Assembly (NCBI GenBank): GCA_013397075.1
Contig: VWZS01002401.1
Coordinates: 310,001-374,000, forward strand
From: Rhabdornis inornatus
Taxonomy: Eukaryota; Chordata; Aves; Passeriformes; Rhabdornithidae
Reading direction: 5' to 3'
DNA length: 64,000 bases
Shown here: positions 37,171 through 50,797 of the stretch, in pieces
Numbering within the stretch: the stretch's first letter is position 1
How the letters are laid out: every line of letters starts with the position of its first letter
Notes under the pieces: model-generated
The model's database searches: none
Told to the model about the DNA's origin: nothing
Seen by the model: the letters and a program-made list of their open reading frames with translations, nothing else
Made by a program: the position numbers and the translations under genes

Positions 37171-40100
37171 TAAGAGTATATTAACTCAGAATTCAGATTT
37201 TGTTTAATTACTGCATAATTTGGATAAACTTTAACTAGAGAAGGGATGTGTGAGCATGATGCTGTACAATGTTATAGAAATTAATACACAGCATGCATTT
37301 TTCAGCATCCAAAAGGGTAGAAGAATATGGAAGGCTTTTTCGGTTTGTTTTGGGTTTTATCCCCTCTACGTGGAAGAAATAATGTATTTTGCATTAATGG
37401 TTGCCAGATCTTTGCATGTATGGATGTGCAAGTAACACAGAGCAGATAATGCTGTGTGTATCCACACCCTGGCTTGCTCTGTCTGTATCTTGTGTGGCTT
37501 CATTGTGAGTGGCCTTATGGCAGTTTTCATGCAATAAGATTTCTCAATTTATAAAGGAAATTAATATGCATTTCATTTAACTTTTGCCATTTTGGTTCAT
37601 GTTTTGTATATTCTATGTTTTTGTCATTCATCTGTACTAGGACTCAACAAGGGCACATAATCTTTTAAAAAAATCTGTATTTCTTTGAAAAAAATAGTAT
37701 TTTAGGCAAGGATACAGCTGAAACTCTTTGAAGTAGTTTGATCAAGTGATGGTGTTTTAGGACATTTGTGTAGAGAGGCAATTAGGCATAGCTAGAATTT
37801 GACTTTACCCAGTTGATAAATTAGAAAAGTGAGATATATGGTGCAGCTGGAAAATAATATTGAAAGAATTTTTAATCCTGAGACTTTGGATATTTAATTT
37901 AACATGGACATTGTTGTGGGGGGTTTTGTTTAGTAATTGTTAGTACTTCTGTGTACACTTTGCTAATTATTTTTGGAACCATGTCAGAGAAGTTCAGATC
38001 TTCTGAGAGGACAGTTTGTCATTAGAGCTCCATTGCTGAATAGATTTTAGCTGTCTATACTCTGGGGGATGGAAAAAGGACATTGCAGATGAAATCCATG
38101 TGTCAGATAGGATTAACTCATACAATATTGTACATTAGAGCATTTTCAAAGTGGGACATGTCAGTGTTGTGGTTTGTCTGCTGGAAAGGAAGATTGTAGC
38201 CATAGGTGGTGTGTCTCCTGTCCTTGCTTCTCTGTGTTGAGTTTTGGTGTCTCAGTCAAGAGTGGCAGTAATGAGATGTGTTAACCTAGCTGACTTGCAA
38301 GTCGTGATGATCTCTTAGCCTTGTTTCTGTTAGGTATAGAGACAATGAAGCATTTGGGAATACTTTCACTGCTGACAAATTCCAAATTTTGTATATACTT
38401 AACTTTAGTAGAATGTTCTTGTGGATACTGCAAAGTTCTATTCCACGCTGAGCAAGCTGCACATGGGAGTTAGCACACTTGGCCACAGAACTCTTCTAGC
38501 AGAGGCAGAACGGCAGTTTGAAGGGTTTGCCTGTCTGCTTTACTCTCGAGTATTGTCTTGGATTTTTGTGTCTGCAGAAGTGAAATGGCTGACATGAGGA
38601 GGAGTGGGTCTCCTCACCAGCCTGTAGTTTAGGACAGGTACAGAGAGATGGTTTCCCTGGTTCCTCTTTGGCAGTTTTGTGGGCCTCTTATATTTTTCCC
38701 CATTCCCAGAGTTTATTTACAAGCTGCAGAGGGTTATTATTGTCTTTTTATTCCATCCAGATTCATTTAGCACATGGGACTGGCTACACCTCTGGTGTAT
38801 GCTGGGGTCCAAGGTTTCAGTCCTGAAGAAGTTTCTTCTTAAGAGGAAGAGGGCTTCAGAAACTTATATCTGTGGGGCCAGGGAATGCAAGGTGCTGAGG
38901 AATTGGACATGAACTGGATATTCTGGATATAAACACTGAGTATTGTTTGATGCATGTAAAGGCTGCTTGGGTGCAAAGGTGAAGGAGGCTTGGAGAAAAG
39001 GAGCAGAGGTGAGGATGTCAGGAGAGGCATCGAGTTGAAGACAAAGCTAGGTGTTTGAAAGTTCATTGAAGGAGGTGTAAAGTTTGAGGTTGGAGAATGG
39101 TGAGTCTCCTGCAAGAAAACTTTCTTTGATTCTGAATTAAATCTGTGTCAGCTTAGTGTTCTTGCTCACCTTGTTGCCTCAGCATTCTGTAACAGAACAT
39201 GTATTTTCAACATCAGTCTGTTCAGATCGAGCCAGTGGGAAATACAGATTTTAAATGTCACAATACTGATACCTCCAGCGACTCTGCTGGCACTGATAGA
39301 GTTCCTTACTTAATTGAGTTGTTTTGTAATTTTCTTTATTATCAGCATGTCTTTGAAATTTTTATATGTCCCATTTCAAGTCAGTAATAATGTCTCAATG
39401 CTTTCAAAATTATTTCTCCTACTGTCAACTCTGTAGGGAACAGAGTAACCTTGCCAGAAAAGAACCAGTTTTGTATATGCATAGTCATTGACCTTGGTTT
39501 TCTTTATTTTTATCACTTTTTTTTTCTTGGGTTTACATGCCACATGAATTGAGAGGGTCAGGAGCAATTGTTTCAGTAGTGCCTCAATATTGTAGATATT
39601 TCAGAGATTCACTTGAGTGAAATATTTCTATTTGTAAACTACTAGTTTTGTGTTACTACACAAAATGTACAATTAAAATAGTCCATCAACAAGTTGTGAG
39701 CGTGGAGTCAGTCCTGCACTGTAGTTATTACACCAAGTGTAATAGAGGAGTCAGCTAGATTTGGGTACTTGGGTCTTTCAGTCCCTCTCTTCTTCTGAAG
39801 GCTCTGGTTGTCTGAGACCTGTGAGGAAAGCTGTATCTTCAACCCCTTCAATGTTGGGTTTTTTATTATACTTAATGTTATTGCCATTCTGTAAAAACAT
39901 TGCAACTGCTTTCTTGTAATTATAGGGGGAGTCGTACATTTTTAATGGAGTTTGATGTTTTTTCCATACAAATACAGGTTATGAACATTACTCTTACTTG
40001 AATCAATGCATTTCTACTGTTAAATATGTCAGCATGTCTGTTTTAGCAAAGAAATGCCACCTTATGAAGCCATAAAATACAGTGAATTGAAAGCTGACAC

Positions 40101-41412
40101 CTAATATACTTTTCATTGGAGACAGATGTTCAATGCAAAACTCATTCTTTCAGACTTCATAAAGGCAAATAGAACTCAAATAATCCAGTTTAGTGTAAAA
40201 TATGCAGTGACCAAACTGCTAATGCAATTCGGTACTTAATATAAATATATTGTTAAATAGCAGAAGAGAACTGAATGTTTCTATATATTTGTAAAAAAAA
40301 AATTCCTTAAATAAGTTTTAAGGATTTTATGACGTTCTATTATTATGAAATTATGCATCTATAAATCATAGGACAGAAGAGATACGTAGAATGTGGGGGG
40401 ATTTTTTGTTTGCCTTTGTGAAAAATTATGTGTTGCAAATTAAAATAAAAAATTTTGGTCTGTTAAAGATACTTGAAATAAATTTTTTAGAAAAGGAGTG
40501 TATTATAAAAAGTAATACTCAAGCAGTTCCTGTAGCATAGTTATTTTTAAAATATAGCTTTCCAGTGGCTTTAGAGCATTTTTTAAAAATGCTGATGGAG
40601 CAAATGGGAGAATATATAGGCTAGAATGGTGGCAAAATCTTTTTGAGATGCTGAGCTGTTGAGGTTTTTTTTATGTCTGGGCTATTATAGTTTCAGTCCT
40701 GGCTTCATTTGATCTGGAGATATGGCAAAAATATTATCAGCTTGGCATAAGCTAACTCTGAATGTCTGCGGTGCTACCACTGCTCTTTTGTCTGGAGAAG
40801 TCATTTATGTATACAAGAGCTATAAAGTGGGCTACATAGCAAACAGAATTAAGTGGGAATAAAAAAGGGAAAATCTTCATGTTAAAAAGATATTTCTGAA
40901 GTAAATGTGTGTTAGGAAAAACAAGTTTAGCTTCATTGAAAAATAGAAGTCTGCTCTATCTGAAGATGGTTTACTGCAACAATCTTTATTTTTTTATCTT
41001 AACTTAGCAAACTGAAAAGACCCACATTTTGGGTTTTGCCCAAAAGATGCTGAAGTGCCTCAAAGTTTTCAGACAAGGGCTTAGAGAAATCAGCTTTCCT
41101 AATACATTTTTAAAGTCATACTGCTTTATAATGTTGCAATCTTCAGTATTGTGACATGGAGTATCAGGTCACAATGTATCAGCAAGAAGTTCAGAAGTTC
41201 ATTTTTGTTACTTTTTAATATTATTTGCTCCTTCTCAGCAAAGAGATACTGGGAAGCTTTACTTTTCCAATTTAGTTTGACAAAAACTTGCAGTGATCCT
41301 GTTCTAAACAGATCAGTATTTTCAGTTTCAAGACATCTCATGGCAGCAGGAGTGAACTTGGATGGGATGAGGAACCAGTCTCACTTCAGTTTTAAAATAT
41401 TTTTATTTTTCT

Positions 41413-41441
41413 NNNNNNNNNNNNNNNNNNNNNNNNNNNNN
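41413..41441. other. Assembly gap of 29 N
   Basis: Twenty-nine undefined bases between a T-rich left flank (TTTTATTTTTCT) and TTTTTGG on the right. The true missing length may differ. A long homopolymer or GC-rich stretch inside the GAS2 intron is the probable cause. Confidence 0.99.
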
Positions 41442-42592
41442 TTTTTGGCACGTTAGACTATTGTTGCTAACGCATGCTGTGTAACAACCTATGAAAAACG
41501 AGTTAATAGTATTATTTCCTAATTGGCATACGTAAATACTGGGGGAAAAAGAAGATCCTGTCTGAATTGGAAGAACAAGAATACAAGAATTACTCCTTGA
41601 TGTTCTCTTGATATGAGTGGAAGTTAAAAGAGCTGAAAAATACAGCTGCTTGTCAACATAGTGTCCAAAGTAAAGGCAGAGTTTTCAGTTAAAATGTGAA
41701 AATGAAGAAACCTTCAATAAGAAATTGGAATATTTTTACTGAAAATTATGTTAAGATCCTGAAGGTTTAGTCTAGGATGGTAAATAATTCCCTTCTCATC
41801 TGGTGTCAGCATGCAATCTTACCATGGAACACATGATCCCCTCTTCCAGGGCGATGTAATTACACTGTTAGGTAAGGTTGTCTGGCCTGCTGTAGAAGAG
41901 AGGGCAGTTCCTGGCAGCTGAAGTGCTGTGTCATATAGTGTGATATAAAAATTGATGTATTTTGAAAGAAGAGTATTTTAGCTTTGTTCTTTTAGTGAAA
42001 ATTTTGATCAGTGTGGCAAGCAGATATATAATATGAAATTTCACTCTGTTGCTTTGTTATGTGCCTAACTTTACTTCTGAAAAAAACTTTTCATAGGAGC
42101 ATTGCAGTCACTGTCTTGTCTACTTCTTGCAGGATCAAGATTGAAGAGTCCTCTAAAAATATACCACCCTTTCCTTTCTGACATGGTTTTCTGCATCCGT
42201 TACAAAATAAACTCTTAGGAATTCATGCTATAACTACTCATACACACTGCTGTAAATCATTTGCCTGCAGTACTCTTTTCTTTAAAACATTATGTTAAAG
42301 CACTGGATCTTCATAAGTAAAGTGAAATATGGGGAGTTGGATATGCTAGAACTGTTTTTCAAATATCACATGCCTTCCCAAAGAAAGCATGGAGTTTTTT
42401 TCATAATTTGCTGTATACCTACCAGTAAAGTAGTATTAAGGTTATTCACAAAATATTCAAAGTAATGCAAGTTTTTGAGTTAAAGCTTATTTCAAAATAT
42501 TGTCCAGATTTCTTTTGATCTGTCTTTTTACACAAATGCAGTCTATACCATTGCATGCTTTCTGCCATGTTAACTTTCTTTTTGCTGTTCAG

Positions 42593-42717
42593 GTAGAGAA
42601 ATAACAGCAGAAACCTTTATGGAGAAATTGGATAATGGTGCCTTGCTTTGCCGGTTAGCTGAGACCCTGCAGGAGAAATTTAAGGAAAACAGCTTTGATG
42701 CAAACAAGCCTGGCAAA
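42593..42717 (+). CDS. GAS2: GAS2 second coding exon (residues 48-89)
   Basis: This 125-base exon is bounded by TTTTTGCTGTTCAG and AAA followed by GTAAGT. It completes the split Gly48 and encodes [20 protein letters not shown], then [21 protein letters not shown], the central helices of the CH domain. These are closely matched to vertebrate GAS2; the [12 protein letters not shown] segment is the signature CH helix. It ends in phase 0. A neighbouring frame at 42759-42983 lies in the next intron and is not coding. Confidence 0.97.
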
Positions 42718-45700
42718 GTAAGTGTTTGTCAACACTCTACATTTAATATCAGTATCTGATGTATCTGACCATTTTGGTACTGAGGTTTTTTTTTGGACAA
42801 TTAAGAGATTTTATATGTGGAGATTCTGCAAATGGGTGGAGAGGTAATTGTTCTTTGCAGAAAAATTACAATATTAGATTGGGGGAAATAATGCTTGTTT
42901 GGTATTTATTAAAATATCTATGCAAAGCAGTTACTCAAAAAAGTACTTGTAGTATGTGGAGAATAAGCATAAACCATATCTAGCAGTGGGATGTGGTAGA
43001 TAATAGTAAAAATATGATCCTTGTATTTATTTTCAAGGGGAATATTAAGTAGCTGTGGGGAGGTGTCTTTTCCTCCAAAAACAGCTCTAGGGAGACCAGT
43101 AATAAAACTCTATGGTTAGTTTTGGTGCCTTGAGTTTTAAGATCCTTTACAGTTGCTGTACTAGAAGGGGTTTCAGTAAAGAGTTGAAGGAATGATATGG
43201 AAAATGTGAAACCTAGAAGATACTTAGGAGTTTTGGAAGGATCAGTTTAAACACTTGTTTGAAAACAACCTTGCTTTAATTTAAACTATTCTCATGGGAC
43301 AATCTTACTGGGAAACATTCAAGAGTGCAGCAAGTTAATTTCTTCATTTCATTTCTTAGGTGGTTGACACATTAACACATTCAGTGTGAAACTGTTCCTA
43401 TTTTTCTGGTTGGATTCAGGTACATCTTCCTTGAAATCTAAAACAGGCAAATAGAGGGCGGGTAAAAGAGAGGCCAAGAACAAAAATCACATAATGCATC
43501 TTCTATTCTTGATGTTTCATAACCTGTCTGTAGCAGAAATTAGGGCACGGCATAAGTTTTATCAGCTGGTCTGAGAACTGACAATCTTCTGTCAGTTGTA
43601 CTTGTAGAAGTTGTTTTTCTTGGTTCCAAGTTCATAATTGTTGTTGTAGAAGAAATTGTCATATTTCCTAGTTCAAATTATAATCAGGTCTTTGTTAGTA
43701 GAAGTATTGGGTGACTTTGGAGTTCCTCTTTATAATATGGGCTGGCTTGTCTTCACCTAAGTGTTATGGTAGTTTTCAAGTGAGAAAACAGATAGGGCAT
43801 TTGATTGAGCCTAGGAGCTAGGTAGGCAGAAGGAAGGGTTACCTGTATGGTTTTTTTTGTGTTCTAAGTTACATCAGAAGCAAATTAGACATTTGCAGTC
43901 CCATATGTGGTCATTATTTAGATTTCTTGGTCTTTATTTGGCAGGCTGGTAAAACTGACAATACATTTAAAGGGAAAAAAAATCTACCTCACTGCTATTT
44001 TCTCAATGTATGTTATTTCATACTTAGTACAGTAAGAATTCAAAGAAGTGGCAGAATAGATTTGTATCATTGTGTACTATTAGGGAGCTATTCATACTTT
44101 CATATTTTAATTTCCTGTATAGCAATCTTGGGCAATAGGACTAGTCTTCATGGTGAAAAATCTGACTTTGGGATAGCAAGAACATTTATGAGGAGATAAT
44201 ACTGTATAAAATTTAGCATAGAAAGAATTCCACCATCCTCCCCTGAAATTTTTTTTTAATGTTTTATTAATAATATATGTGGAATTTTGAAGCCATTTGG
44301 CCCTTGCTCTGCACAGGAAAACAGAAACACGTTCTTTCACTGAGATGCCCTGATGACTTCATTGGCAGCTGGGAGAAGCCACTGATTTCTGTTGAGTTCA
44401 ACCTCTATCAAAATAGATAACAAAATTTTCTATCCATATATGTAACTTCTAATTGTTTTGGGTAGAAGCAGCTGATATAAAATGAGCCAGAAGGATCAGC
44501 TTGCTTGCTACACCAGCTTGCATCTGAGTGAGGAAGAAGATGAGGTTAATGAGGACAAAGATGAGGTTCATGGAGGGAATGTGTATAATCCTACTAAGGC
44601 CTTCCACAAGCTTGAGGATCTGGTCTGTTTCCATAAGCAAAGTTTTTCCTTGTATGTGAACTTGTTCCTGTGGAAAAGCTTCATGGGTTTAGGTTTTTTT
44701 TAGTTTCTTAAAGAAAGATGGTATATCCTGCTCTGATTGATATGTGCTACTAATCATGAAGTCATTGTGCAGCTCTTTGGGGCTGTCTGGCCAGTTCAGC
44801 AGCTATAGCAACAGATTTAAGAAGGCATTAAAAGCTGATATTGCATACACTGACTCATCAGTTTTTCACCATAATTCCTTAAATTCATATGGCAATACTC
44901 TACAAAATAGCAGAGGTTAAATCCTATTCCTTCTGATTTAATAGCTTGTGCAGTAAGTTTCAAGTCAATGTCTGTTTTGCAGTTTGTTTGTTAACTAAAC
45001 TGTATCATTCCCTTTCTTATTAGTGAGTATTGAACTTCCCTCAGATTTCAGGAATCCCCTAGGTCAACATCAGCTATTTTGAGTGTGGAGTAAATTGGGA
45101 AAACAGAGGTCAAAAAAGTTCCCAACATACTGTGTTTTCCAAATCTGGAAGGAAGATTGTCATGTTGATATCAACGCTTCTTTTTGTGTCGTGTGGAAAC
45201 ACTTGTGGATACTGGGGAAATTTTCAAAACACATAGAAAACTACTGGTAATGTGACTTGGGGATAGAGCTTTAAGAGACTGAAAAGGAGATTAAATGATG
45301 TGTGATGCAAAAGTAGTCTTTTTTCCTTAAGAGTCAGAGGCGGGCACAAAAGACTTTATGCAAGAAGGAGATAATGGAGTTGCTTTTTTTTTTCTGGATA
45401 GGTTAGGATGCTTGAGTGTGGAAAGAGGGATGTATGATGGAACTTGCAAAATCAGGAATGGTGTGGTAAATGGTCAGTTTCTATACAAAAACCATGGGAT
45501 GTTGAACGAAACTGGTGGAAGCCAAACAATCAAAAGGGAGGCCTTGTTTACATACAAGTTGGAAAATTCTTGTCGAGGAGTGTTTAAATTGACCTGGGTT
45601 CAGGTAAATACCGAATAAGGTATTGGAAGAGAGATCTCTTGGAAGGCTGAATACACAGAAATCCCACACAGATGAGGAAGTCCTTATAGCTGAAAATGAT

Positions 45701-46769
45701 TAGAACTTGAGAAAGCATAAGAGTCACTCACATGTTCTGTGTGTTATTGTTTCTTGGGGATGAATAACCTGCTGGTTGTGCTAGTGGACAAAGGGAAATC
45801 TATTACTAGAGTCAAACTTCAAAGAAATTATTTTAAATTATATTTGTATTTTTTGTTTCTGTATAAAGCCTTTTTAAGACTGAATCCCTGCGTCTAAAAA
45901 TGCCACCTGGGCCACACTCTGCTTTGGTATTTGTTTTTCAGGAGAATGATGTGGAATCTAGAGTACAGGAGTTTGGCAGCCTCTGGTGCCATTTATGCAG
46001 TCTCTGCATGTTGCTCTTGTGAGCTTAATGCCATAATAGGCACCTGTGGATATCATAACAGGTACTCTGTGTCTTCCATGACTCTAGCTACTTTGCTCTT
46101 TGATTGGTCAATCATTCACTAATAAGACATTAAAAACATTTCAGTTTCTAAATAGGAAGCATTTAAAAATTGTTCATTTCAGAAGACGTTAGGTTCTAGG
46201 ATTCTTTTGCAAGATCCAGAAGACAACGTTCTTCATTTTTAAGCAGCTAAACCATGCTTCAAAACCTGATTGTTCTGTAAGCATTGATGTTGTATCTAAT
46301 CCTTTGCTACAAACAGACAAAATTTTTGAGTTTTACATGAAAATGGATATTTTAAAAAGGGAGGGCAGTGTGATTATACAATATATTTTCTAAAAAGAAA
46401 TTTTTTCCTCTTTCTGGAGATTTCGAGAGTCATAAATCTTATAATGTACATTTATAAAATGACAAGATGACTGGTATCAATCTTAATAAATGTTCAAGAT
46501 TTGTATGGTAGTAAATTGTTGACACTACCTGTGCTGCTGCCAATGGAGTACTGTCTTGAAACTACAGACTTATTATTATAGCAGCAGTTATTCCATAAAA
46601 GTAATTAATGTTGCACGATGCCATTTTGTAATTTTCTCCCATTGACTTGCATTTCTTCTCCACAGTCTCCTGTCAGTATTTTACCTTTCCTGACAGATAT
46701 TTAATTTGAGAATTTCACAGCTGTACAAACAAATCCAGAGCATCAAGACATGTGCAGTACGCACAGAGC

Positions 46770-46810
46770 CCATATTTGATTTGGTTTGGTTTGGCTTAGT
46801 TTAGTTAGAC
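46770..46810. repeat. TTTGG-type short tandem repeat
   Basis: TTTGATTTGGTTTGGTTTGGCTTAGTTTAGTTAG is a degenerate pentanucleotide repeat of the TTTGG/TTTAG type in the GAS2 intron. Confidence 0.7.
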
Positions 46811-49555
46811 CATTAATAAAGATTTTTAAATAAGCATAAATAATTTGTGTTAATTGTTGTTACCATTTTTGTTGTCAGGGCACAGTCTGCCCACCATCCT
46901 TGAAGCTGCTGACATATTACAAACATTCCACTTATAACAGTGTCTTCATGAAGCAGGTTGAAGGTGAATTATCTTTGAGAGTCATGTTATGCATTTTAAG
47001 AGTTACAATTGAAAGAATCAGTACCAATTATTCAGAATTAGATCTGGAATCTGGATCTCGCTCATAAACCCCAGATGGCCAAGCTGAAAGTCTGATTTAA
47101 TCAACATGGTGGTTTTAATTATACTGTAGGCTTCAGTTTCTCAAGATTATCTGTGTCCTATAGATGGGATAAATGCATGGTATTCTGTAAACTCAGTGCC
47201 TTGAACCTGTCTGCCCAGTGTAAAGAGATGTCAGCTGCATCAAAGCCATATTCAGGTGCCCTCTGTAAGTTATAAATCTGACTCTCCAGGTGAGAATTTT
47301 TTGAATAGGGCTGCATGAACTGTTAGGCTATGAACAGATGCTTTGTGGTCTGAAGCAGCAATTTGCTTTTCTGCACACTTGTACTTTCTGTACATTTATT
47401 TTGCAATAAAAACTCATGGAGCCAATTTCTAATCAAATACATTATAGCTATGGCTCTCAGTTACTTGGAAGGATTAAAAAACTACAGCCTTGTCTCTTTG
47501 TGTATCACTCTTTCTAGTGGCAGACTGATGTGGATGTGAGAGGAAAAGAATGATCTTGCAAAACAATTCACAAGTGCTAATTCATCTCGAAGGAAGAATT
47601 TCCACAACACTGCAAAGCAGCTTGTTAGAGAACTCTTTGTATGTTTCTCAGACGTGTCAATAGCTTGCTCTTTCTCTTGGGTTGCTACCAGGTTTCTTGC
47701 AGATACTGCAGGATTTGTCGGCAACAGGCCACATGCACAAACCTTCTGTGCCTCAACAAACACTCCTACAACTAAAGTTTATGTTTGTAGGAGCATTGCA
47801 TGGTAGGATAGAGTGCTGTTGCCCACCAGACTATGAAAGCAGATTTCTGAACAATTCCAGGATACATTATGTGTTTGTCTGCTTGGCATGTTCCAGATGA
47901 ATACATTGGAGAACTGCTTAAAAAAAGTCTCAAATGCACTTCAAGCTATGCAGTGTGTTGGAAGCAGAGCTGTACAGTCCTGGAGGGATCACCAAGATAT
48001 CATGTGTCTCTGGATTGTTCTTCTCATTGATACTTCTTGTATCAATGGAAAGGGAAGGCATGGTTTGTTCCCTTGCTTGGCTGAAGCACAGTGTATGGGA
48101 ACTGGTGTTGCTCTTTCCAGTGAACCTGAGGCAGGGATTCTCCAGCTCCCTCTGCTCTTGTTTTACATTGCAGAAATAACCAGAATTTGCAGCACAAGCT
48201 AATTGTCAGGGCAGATTTAAATATTTAACTACTTGGTAGGTTCAGCTTTGGAAAACATAATGATTCAGACTGCAAATCAGGTCAGGAGGACCAAATTTTG
48301 ATCACTAATAATATAATTTAACAAGAAAACACCCAAGTTTTTTTCCATAGATTCTTAATTAACGTTGACTTTGTATGGATTGCTAATACTTAAACACTTC
48401 ATAAAATTGATATTAAAACTGGATGTTTCCATAACATTTTTGCCATTACTTCAATCCATGTATTAAAAATACATATTTTCTGAGAGAAATTTATAAACAG
48501 CCATTTTTAGATTTGCTGGATTTTACATCTTATGTGAAATGCATTGTAACATTCCTACTACTTACTTTGTTAAGTACTTGAAACAAACTGTAGACATCTT
48601 TGTAACAGATCTTTCTATTTGGCTTTTTATTTAGACTACTAGGAATAGTCTGGAACAGAAATGTAACAGAGCCTTGAATGGAAATTACCTTATAACTTGA
48701 GAAAACAATGTAATTTAGACCAACTGTCTTCAGTTTACTGTGCAATTCTTAGGTCTAAGTTAGTGGTAGTAGTTCTCTGGGAGTAATGAACAAGGAAGAA
48801 CTACAGAATTTGATGCAATTACCAAAAGTCTTGAATTTAAATATAAGCCAAAATTTCTGAAACCATGGGACTCGAGAACATAAGTGATGATTGCAATGCA
48901 GAAGACAAAAACAAAAGTCCCTTTGAGGCATAGATATAAATTTATAGCTATAATTATGTTTGTTTATTTAAATAAATATTCCAATTTGTGCTTGCTTATG
49001 TAAATCAGTCCCAAATGCTTCAAGTACGCAGTAAAGCTTTGCTCTGACTTGAGGCTGATTTAGAAATTTGGCTGTATAGATAAACACTCCATCGTGTTTT
49101 TCAAATTGTGAAAGTTTTTAAGTTCTACACCTGTTTATAATTCCCTGGGCTCTAGCAGTTTCCTTATGGTTTCTAATTGGAAAACTTACAAAAATTTAGA
49201 TCCTTTATCATAAAGACAAAAATGCAATTTTTTCTTAAAAATTAATATCTAGGACTTTGGAGCATTAGATTTACTTGCAGTGAGGTACATGCTAAATTCT
49301 TCCTGAGCGTTTTCAGCATCTGCATAAAAATTTTCTTTGTTAAACCTCTAGAAATTCAAAAAGCAAACATAAAGCATCTCAAAAAGTTCTGTACTTCTTT
49401 AGACTGTCTAGTTATTTCACAGTCTTCTTTGACACTTGTCTCATGGGAGGGAAAGCACTGTTTGGAGCTAATCTTGCAGAAAGGGCTGGAAAACCCTCAC
49501 GTTGCTTTGCACTACAGAAGGTCACAAAATGTGAGATTGATCATTGGGCACTTAC

Positions 49556-50797
49556 AGGATGGTCCAGACCCAGCCAGCATGGCTTTAGGAGGGGTAGGTC
49601 ACGTTTGACCAACCTGATCTCCTTTTATGAGCAGGTGACCCACCTGGTGGATGCAGGAAAGGCTGTGGATGTTGTCTGTTTCCTTCAGCCTTTGACACTG
49701 TCTGCCACAGCAAGCTCCTGGAAAAGCTGCAGCCCTTGGCTTGGACAGGAGCACTCTGGTCTTGGTTTAAAACTGGCTGGATGGCCAGGCCCAGAGAGTG
49801 GTGGTGAACGGTGCTGCATCCAGCTGGGATCAGTCACCAGTGGTGTCCCTCAGGGCTCTGTGCTGGGGCCAGTCCTGTTCAATATTTTATTGATGACAGG
49901 GATGAGGGCATTGAGGCTTTCATTAGTAAATTTGTGGGTGACACTAAGCTGGGAGCATGTGTTGATCTGCTGGAAGGTAGGAGGGCTCTGCAGAGAGACC
50001 TGGAACGGTTGGATGGATGGGCACAGTCCAACAGGATGATGTTTAATAAGTCCAAGTGCCAAGTCCTGCATTTTGGCCACAATAACCCCCTGCAGTGTTA
50101 TAGGCTGGGGGCAGTGTGGCTGGACAGTGCCCAGGCACAAAGGGACCTGGGGACACTGGTCAACAGCCACTGAACATGAGCCAGCAGTGTGCCCTGCTGG
50201 CCAAGAAGGCCAATGGCCCCTGGCCTGTACCAGGAATAGTGTGGCCAGCAGGAGCAGGGAGGTCATTGTTCCCCTGTACTCTGCACTGGTGAGGCCACAC
50301 CTTGAGTGCTGTGTCCAGTTCTGTCCCCTCAGTTTAGGAAGGACATTGAGATGCTCGAGTGCATCCAGAGGAGGCAACGGGGCTGGTGAGGGGTTTGGAA
50401 CACAAACCCTGTGAGGAACGGCTGAGGGAGCTGGGGATGTTGAACCTGGAGAAAAGGAGACTCAGGGGTGACCTTGTCACTCTCTACAACTCTCTGAAAG
50501 GTGGCTGTCTTCAGGTGGGGGTCGGTCTCTTTCTCCAGGCAGCAACTGACAGAACAAGAGGACACAGTCTTAAGCTGCACCAAGAGAAATATGGGTTGGA
50601 TATTAGGAAAAAGTTTTTCACTGAAAGAATAATAGAGTATTGGAATGCTTTGCCCGGGGAGGTGGTGGAGTCACCATCCTTGGATGTATTTTAAAAATGA
50701 TTGGATGTGGCACTTGGTGCCACGGTCTAGTTGAGGTGTTAGGACATGGGTTGGACTTGATAATCTTGGAGGTCTCTTCTAACCTTGTGATTCTGTG
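49556..50797 (+). mobile_element. CR1 non-LTR retrotransposon, 5'-truncated, inactive
   Basis: The 3' part of a CR1 LINE in sense to GAS2. Reverse-transcriptase blocks are readable but spread over different frames: SQHGFRRGRSRLTNLISFYE near 49.58 kb, VTSGVPQGSVLGPVLFNI near 49.83-49.89 kb, then FVGDTKLGACVD (position of the catalytic FADDTKLG motif, with the first aspartate lost) and [20 protein letters not shown]. The C-terminal region with [21 protein letters not shown] and [20 protein letters not shown] follows. The end GGAGGTCTCTTCTAACCTTG plus ATTCTGTG (50790-50797) is the standard CR1 terminus. Frameshifts and the altered active site make it non-functional. The sequence 49443-49555 upstream may belong to it, but I could not match it. 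Confidence 0.95.

Noticed and set aside
41151..41456. Frame crossing the N gap
   Set aside because: Continuity depends on undefined bases; it is an artefact.
44482..44703. 73-codon frame with an acidic SEEEDEVNEDKDEVHGG segment
   Set aside because: Acidic run from GA-rich DNA, no splice boundaries in GAS2 phase, and no recognised homology.
49850..50377. 175-codon minus-strand frame
   Set aside because: Antisense of the CR1 reverse transcriptase region, not a gene.
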